From Arenicola marina (taxonomy: Eukaryota > Annelida > Polychaeta > Arenicolidae), in NCBI GenBank assembly GCA_964019135.1, contig OZ025265.1, positions 1,922,001-1,986,000 on the forward strand: a stretch of DNA of 64,000 nucleotides. Direction: 5' to 3'. The first letter of the stretch is position 1. Each line of letters opens with the position of its first letter. The notes beneath the pieces were generated by a model. The model was not told where the DNA came from and did no database searches. It saw nothing but the letters and a program-made list of their open reading frames with translations. Of this stretch, positions 59,889 to 64,000 are shown one piece after another. A program made the position numbers and the translations under genes.

Positions 59889-60525
59889 TTTATAAATAAT
59901 ATCCAAACGTTCCATTATTATCACATATGATATCGTAAGTGACACACTCATCATGGAATCATTGCACTCGACAGATATCGCCCGGAAATATGGTCAACAT
60001 TGGATAGCACAAACTGGAGTATTGAGGCAAAAGAAAAAATAAGATTCAATCTCACAATAATGGAAATCGTTATAATCGTTCCTGAAGCGTTGATATAGCT
60101 GAAGTTGTGCGACAAGTGAGAGATTTACTCTCAGTCTCGGTATGTGGACTATTATATTGGTCGGCCTAAGAAGGCTTCTCTAATAAAAAAAGGTTATGAA
60201 TGTTTATTAAAACCAATGTTGCAAATATTGACGTGGGCGTAAAACTGCTTAATCTGTTTAAACAACGGCAGGCGAATGTTTCGCTGTGACGGATAAAAGA
60301 AATAGTCTGAGCCACTGCAATATCGGATTGAAATATGGTATTCGCAAAATGTACCCTGCTTGTCAATGCTGGATTCCTTGTAGTCCATCAGATTTTGACC
60401 AAACAACGTATTGGGCACAACCCACGCACTACTCATAAATGGCTCTGTTTGGGTAATTATTATATCATACCCGTGTATAATATGAGGTCAACCAAATTTC
60501 TCTATTAATATGCTCTGCTGCGCTA
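59889..60525. other. Unique AT-rich spacer
   Basis: No gene or repeat was recognised. Confidence 0.5.
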
Positions 60526-61300
60526 TATCAGATAACTCTAGTGCTATATCAGACAACTCTGCTGCTATATCAGACAACTCTGCTGCTATATCAGACAACT
60601 CTGCTGCTATATCAGACAGCTTTGCTGCTATATCAGACAGCTCTCCTGCTATATCAGACAGCTCTGCTGCTATATCAGACAGCTCTGCTGCTATATCAGA
60701 CAGCTTTGCTGCTATATCAGGCAACTTTGCTGCTATATCAGACAACTCTGCTGCTATATCAGACAGCTTTGCTGCTATATCAGACAGATCTCCTGCTATA
60801 TCAGACGGCTCTGCTGCTATATCAGACAGCTTTGCTGCTATATCAGACAATTCTGCTGCTATATCAGACAGCTCTGCTGCTATATCAGACAGCTCTCCTG
60901 CTATATCAGACAGCTCTGCTGCTATATCAGACAGCTTTGCTGCTATATCAGACAGCTCTGCTGCTATATCAGACAGCTCTGCTGCTATAGCAGACAACTC
61001 TGCTGCTATATCAGACAGCTCTCCTGCTATATCAGACAGCTTTGCTGCTATATCAGACAACTCTGCTGCTATATCAGACAGCTCTGCTGCTATATCAGAC
61101 AGCTTTGCTGCTATATCAGACAGCTCTGCTGCTATATCAGACAGCTTTGCTGCTATATCAGACAGCTCTGCTGCTATATCAGACAGCTCTGCTGCTATAT
61201 CAGACAGCTTTGTTGCTATATCAGACAACTCTGCTGCTATATCAGACTACTCTGCTGCTATACCAGACAGATCTGCTGCTATATCAAACCGCTCTGCTTT
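60526..61300. repeat. 21 bp minisatellite, about 37 copies
   Basis: The unit is TCTGCTGCTATATCAGACAG plus C, with AAC/AGC and TCT/TTT/CCT changes and no length variants. The plus strand reads ISDSSAA repeats. The minus strand (61228 to 60488, 246 codons) reads LSDIAAE/LSDIAAK heptads. No exon structure is seen around it. Confidence 0.97.
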
Positions 61301-62061
61301 AATGTGGTAATATTTATTAACATTAATTGAGGAGGGAATGTTAGGAGGCAGAAGGGACCGCAGGTTGGGTTTGGGGTCAGGGTGTGGAGATGAGAGGGTG
61401 GGGACGGGGGGTATAGTATGGTTGGTTGGTTATATATTCACAACGCATTAACAACTTTTGGTCATACCCGTCAATGAAAGAAGGAAGGGAGAGGGGAGCC
61501 ATGTCCCCGGGGGTAACCCGCTACTCTTTGTGAAGGAGGGCATGGTATGAGAGGACACAGGGTGATACCCTTTACGGTCAATGGGACCAGACGCCGTTGG
61601 CTGTGGGTTGGGTGTGGGACGGTGAGGAACGACATGTTCATGGACATGAGTTGGGGGGTTGGGGGGCGGGGTGCGGAAATGTGGTTGGAGAGTGCGGCGG
61701 GGTGGATGGGGGGGGGATGGGGGGAGGGTGGGGGGTGGGAGTGGGGGGATGGGAGAGTGTGGATGGGGTGGGGGTATATTGGGAATAATGATGGACATAC
61801 ATGTGGCGATAATAGGGGGGTAACAGGTGTGTGGAGAGGTGTGAAGAGATCACGTTAAACATAAGGAAGGTGTGAGGTGAGAGGGGGATGGGGGGAGGGG
61901 GGGGGGAGCGACCGACATGGACACCGCTCCCCATGAATGATGCGCACAGCCTGGACGGACCACAACACTAGCGAGACATTATGTTTCACCCACATCGACA
62001 GAAGTGGAGCAGTGTAGCCTGGTACAAGAAGCTAGCGGCCCAGGTGTACCCGGCAGCCGAG
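61301..62061. other. Unique spacer, G-rich 61.6-61.9 kb
   Basis: Only G-rich low-complexity blocks (61670-61770, 61880-61910). No gene was recognised. Confidence 0.5.
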
Positions 62062-62222
62062 ATTGTAGGTTAATCATGCGACTAGTATGATAAATGAAAC
62101 GATGTTTCAGGCCGCTTTTGTCCGCATAAGGGTTAAGCAGGGCCAGAGAGTCGGGACCGGGGTCTAACCCGGCGGGCGGCATCTAGCCTATTGATCTGCG
62201 GCCCAGTGATCTAACCACCTCA
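62062..62222 (-). mobile_element. tRNA-derived SINE, minus orientation
   Basis: On the minus strand, TGGTTAGATCACTGG (A box, 62203-62217) is followed 35-40 bp later by GGTTAGACCCC (degenerate B box, 62159-62169), then a body and a 3' segment GCGGCCTGAAACATCG with ATTTATCAT. The 3' segment is shared with the element at 34870-35035. Confidence 0.55.
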
Positions 62223-62786
62223 CCCGTTTGGTATGATATATACCACCACGTTATGACGGGCGAGCACGTGGTTTCCGGATAGACACTGAGGGTGAGGACG
62301 GATATGCGATCGGAGTAATCGGCGCGGACATTTGGAGCATGCGGACTCACTCTTTCCGCTAATATGCGGATCAATATTAACCGAACGCTAAATCCGCGGT
62401 CCGGGTGAATGTTGCACTTGCACTGCACAAATTTTGAAGATCGTTAAATAGCGCCATAAAATAAATCAACGGATACGTATTGTGTTCATTATCTTATTCT
62501 CGTGGTTATGATAATATTTACAGATTTTTTGCAGGTCGCAATACTACTATATATATATTAAATGTGTTGTGCGGCCTGGACGCCATGTTGGAAATCCTCG
62601 TGATCCTCCTCTGGGTGGGGAGTAAGGTCTGGGAGAAAAACGTACCACGTGACCGCCCTATCGGACCACAATCTCCGCGTTCCGTTATGCACTCCGCGGA
62701 GTCCGACTGTTCCGCTCGCATACCCATATTGTGTGGAGAAACAACCGACAACAAAGCCCACAGAACGCTATCATTGTAATCCATGC

Positions 62787-63070
62787 TCGTCGTGAGTAAT
62801 ATGTGAGCTACACTGAAGCAATGGTTCGCGCTAACAAGGACCACAGTGCGTCAGAACAAAACGAGCCAATTGCATGTTAGCTTCCACGAAAACTATACTC
62901 GTAATTAAGGTTAGTCGTGAGTAATATGTGAGCTATACTGAAGCAATGGTTCCGTTGACAAGGACCACATTGCGTAAGAACAATACGATCCAACCATATG
63001 TTGTGCTCCACGAAAAAGATAATTGCAATTACTGTTATTCGTGAGTTTTATGTGAGCTATGCAATCGCAA
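62787..63070. repeat. Diverged ~125 bp tandem duplication, 2.3 copies
   Basis: TCGTGAGTAATATGTGAGCT recurs at about 62787 and 62912, and as TCGTGAGTTTTATGTGAGCT at 63039, with CAAGGACCACANTGCGT and CTCCACGAAAA shared in between. Confidence 0.85.
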
Positions 63071-63445
63071 AAACAAGGCAGAACGACCAACAAGGCAATT
63101 GCTGCAGATGTAGATTGTTCAAAGCATCAACGCGTGGTTGCAAGCCAGGATCGTGTGGAAACTGCCCTGTACTATGGCATACCTTGCTCGGTGCAAACAG
63201 ACACATATGATGTCCTTAATTAACAGATACTTTTAAAGGAATAAGATAAATATTAAAACTGACAGACAAGACGTATCATATTTCCAGTAGAGCTTGTTTA
63301 TAGAGTCGCGCTTTAAGTACCAGGCGTCACAAACACTGGGGTGTAGGTTTGTGGGGTGGATAAGCATAAGCATTTGCAAAGAGTGAAAGAAGTGATAATA
63401 TATATATAGATATAAAAAAAGCCAAAAAGTTATGTAGCAGCTTAC

Positions 63446-63511
63446 GAGACAGCTGTCCGTTCTTCTGACTGATTGTGGCGTCATCTTTAGCTTTCACCGG
63501 CGGATTGGCAA
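63446..63511 (-). CDS. Candidate upstream exon of the PDE1-like gene
   Basis: This 66 bp stretch sits between a good acceptor (TTACTTGTTTCAG|) and a good donor core (TCTC|GTAAGC) on the minus strand. It encodes ANPPVKAKDDATISQKNGQL plus S with split codons at each end, a hydrophilic, protein-like composition. It leaves one base of a codon (C), which is the phase the 51847-52018 exon needs; the join would read ...GQLS-R-TGSLTV. Entry and exit phases are equal, so it could be skipped without a frameshift. It has no homology I recognise, and a phase match alone has about a one in three chance. The intervening intron would be 11.4 kb and would contain the 21, 57, 36 and 40 bp arrays. Confidence 0.4.
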
Positions 63512-64000
63512 CTGAAACAAGTAACAATAGAATGCTATATCAGAACGTTATCCGGTAGCACAAGGTGAGACGTACTGACCACGTGACACAGCCATTGTTA
63601 CCACTTCCGGTTTCGTCTTTCAGGTAATGTACACAACACAAGGGGACCCACGGCATGAGCTGACGTCTCGAAATGCGGATGAATGTTGAGGTCAAAGTGC
63701 ACTAGTGGCGAAATTCTAGTTCATTGTGCATTTGTTGACCCGATCCCTATTATCGCCCACACAAGATATATTTTTTTCCTATCATCTTTGGCTGAGCGAT
63801 TTTGGCTGAGCGATAATAGGGGTGGGGTCAGAAAGTCGATACCTGCCATTAATACACTGTGGTTCAGAGCGTCGCTGATTGGTTCCCACTGCGCACAAGT
63901 GTAAGCACTTTTATGATATCTGCGCATCTTCCCCGCGAAATTTTACGCTATTGGTAACACGTGGTTCGTCCAAGCTGGCGTCTGGACCATCAACACGGAA
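63512..64000. other. Unique DNA upstream of the first candidate PDE1 exon
   Basis: It contains ACTTCCGG (ETS-like, 63604) and a 20 bp imperfect inverted repeat around 63739-63829 enclosing a 16 bp duplication TTGGCTGAGCGAT. No start exon was recognised. Confidence 0.5.

Overview
This looks like nuclear DNA from an invertebrate animal, and none of it reads as prokaryotic or viral. The only convincing host gene is in spliced pieces on the minus strand. It encodes a Ca2+/calmodulin-dependent cyclic-nucleotide phosphodiesterase of the PDE1 family. Two adjacent exons (51847-52018 and 51105-51218) join in phase into the conserved PDE1 N-terminal segment that ends in YIDETR. A further upstream exon (63446-63511) and a possible downstream cassette exon (49040-49183) fit the same reading phase but have no recognisable homology. 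LINE fragments, tRNA-derived SINEs and a GACCTTGACCTT-bearing repeat are the other biological elements. That last repeat type is, from memory, common in mollusc genomes, so I lean towards a mollusc or other lophotrochozoan without being able to prove it. A gap of exactly 200 N at 26796-26995 marks a scaffolded long-read assembly.

By my count about 27 kb (over 40 percent) of the window is tandem repeat, in roughly 30 unrelated arrays. From left to right the unit lengths are: 27 bp (1-584), 45 bp (1857-2670), 14 then 70 bp (3368-4655), 40 bp (5293-8890), 38 bp (9030-9190), 5 bp G-rich (9219-9627), a decayed A/T-rich array (10118-10335), 18 bp (11166-11390), 31 bp (13035-15350), 10 bp (15361-15510), 16 bp (15886-16215), G-rich units (17574-18075), 30 bp (18095-18410), 81 bp (18411-21005), a decayed 32 bp array split by a LINE (22690-24010), GGGGCT plus a 6 kb 27 bp array (26996-33055), 28 bp (33164-33230), 82 bp (36492-38996), 53 bp (39484-40690), 45 bp (42461-43623), 40 bp (55774-56586), 36 bp (56994-57352), 57 bp (59226-59888) and 21 bp (60526-61300). 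The unique DNA between them is often GC-rich, with poly-G/poly-C tracts. It becomes AT-richer and more ordinary from about 44 to 64 kb, where the exons lie.

PDE1 is read leftwards and no catalytic-domain exon is recognisable to the left of 51105. The simplest reading is that most of the window is one very large PDE1 intron (at least ~49-51 kb inside the window) that has filled with minisatellites. Nearly all the very long open frames, up to about 2,100 codons, are by-products of repeat units that lack stop codons, and I do not call them genes. Weaker regulatory signals are several CTCF-like motifs outside the arrays, a triple CACGTG cluster ahead of a short candidate first exon at 33.9 kb, and arrays that multiply E-box, CCAAT-box or Kozak-like motifs.
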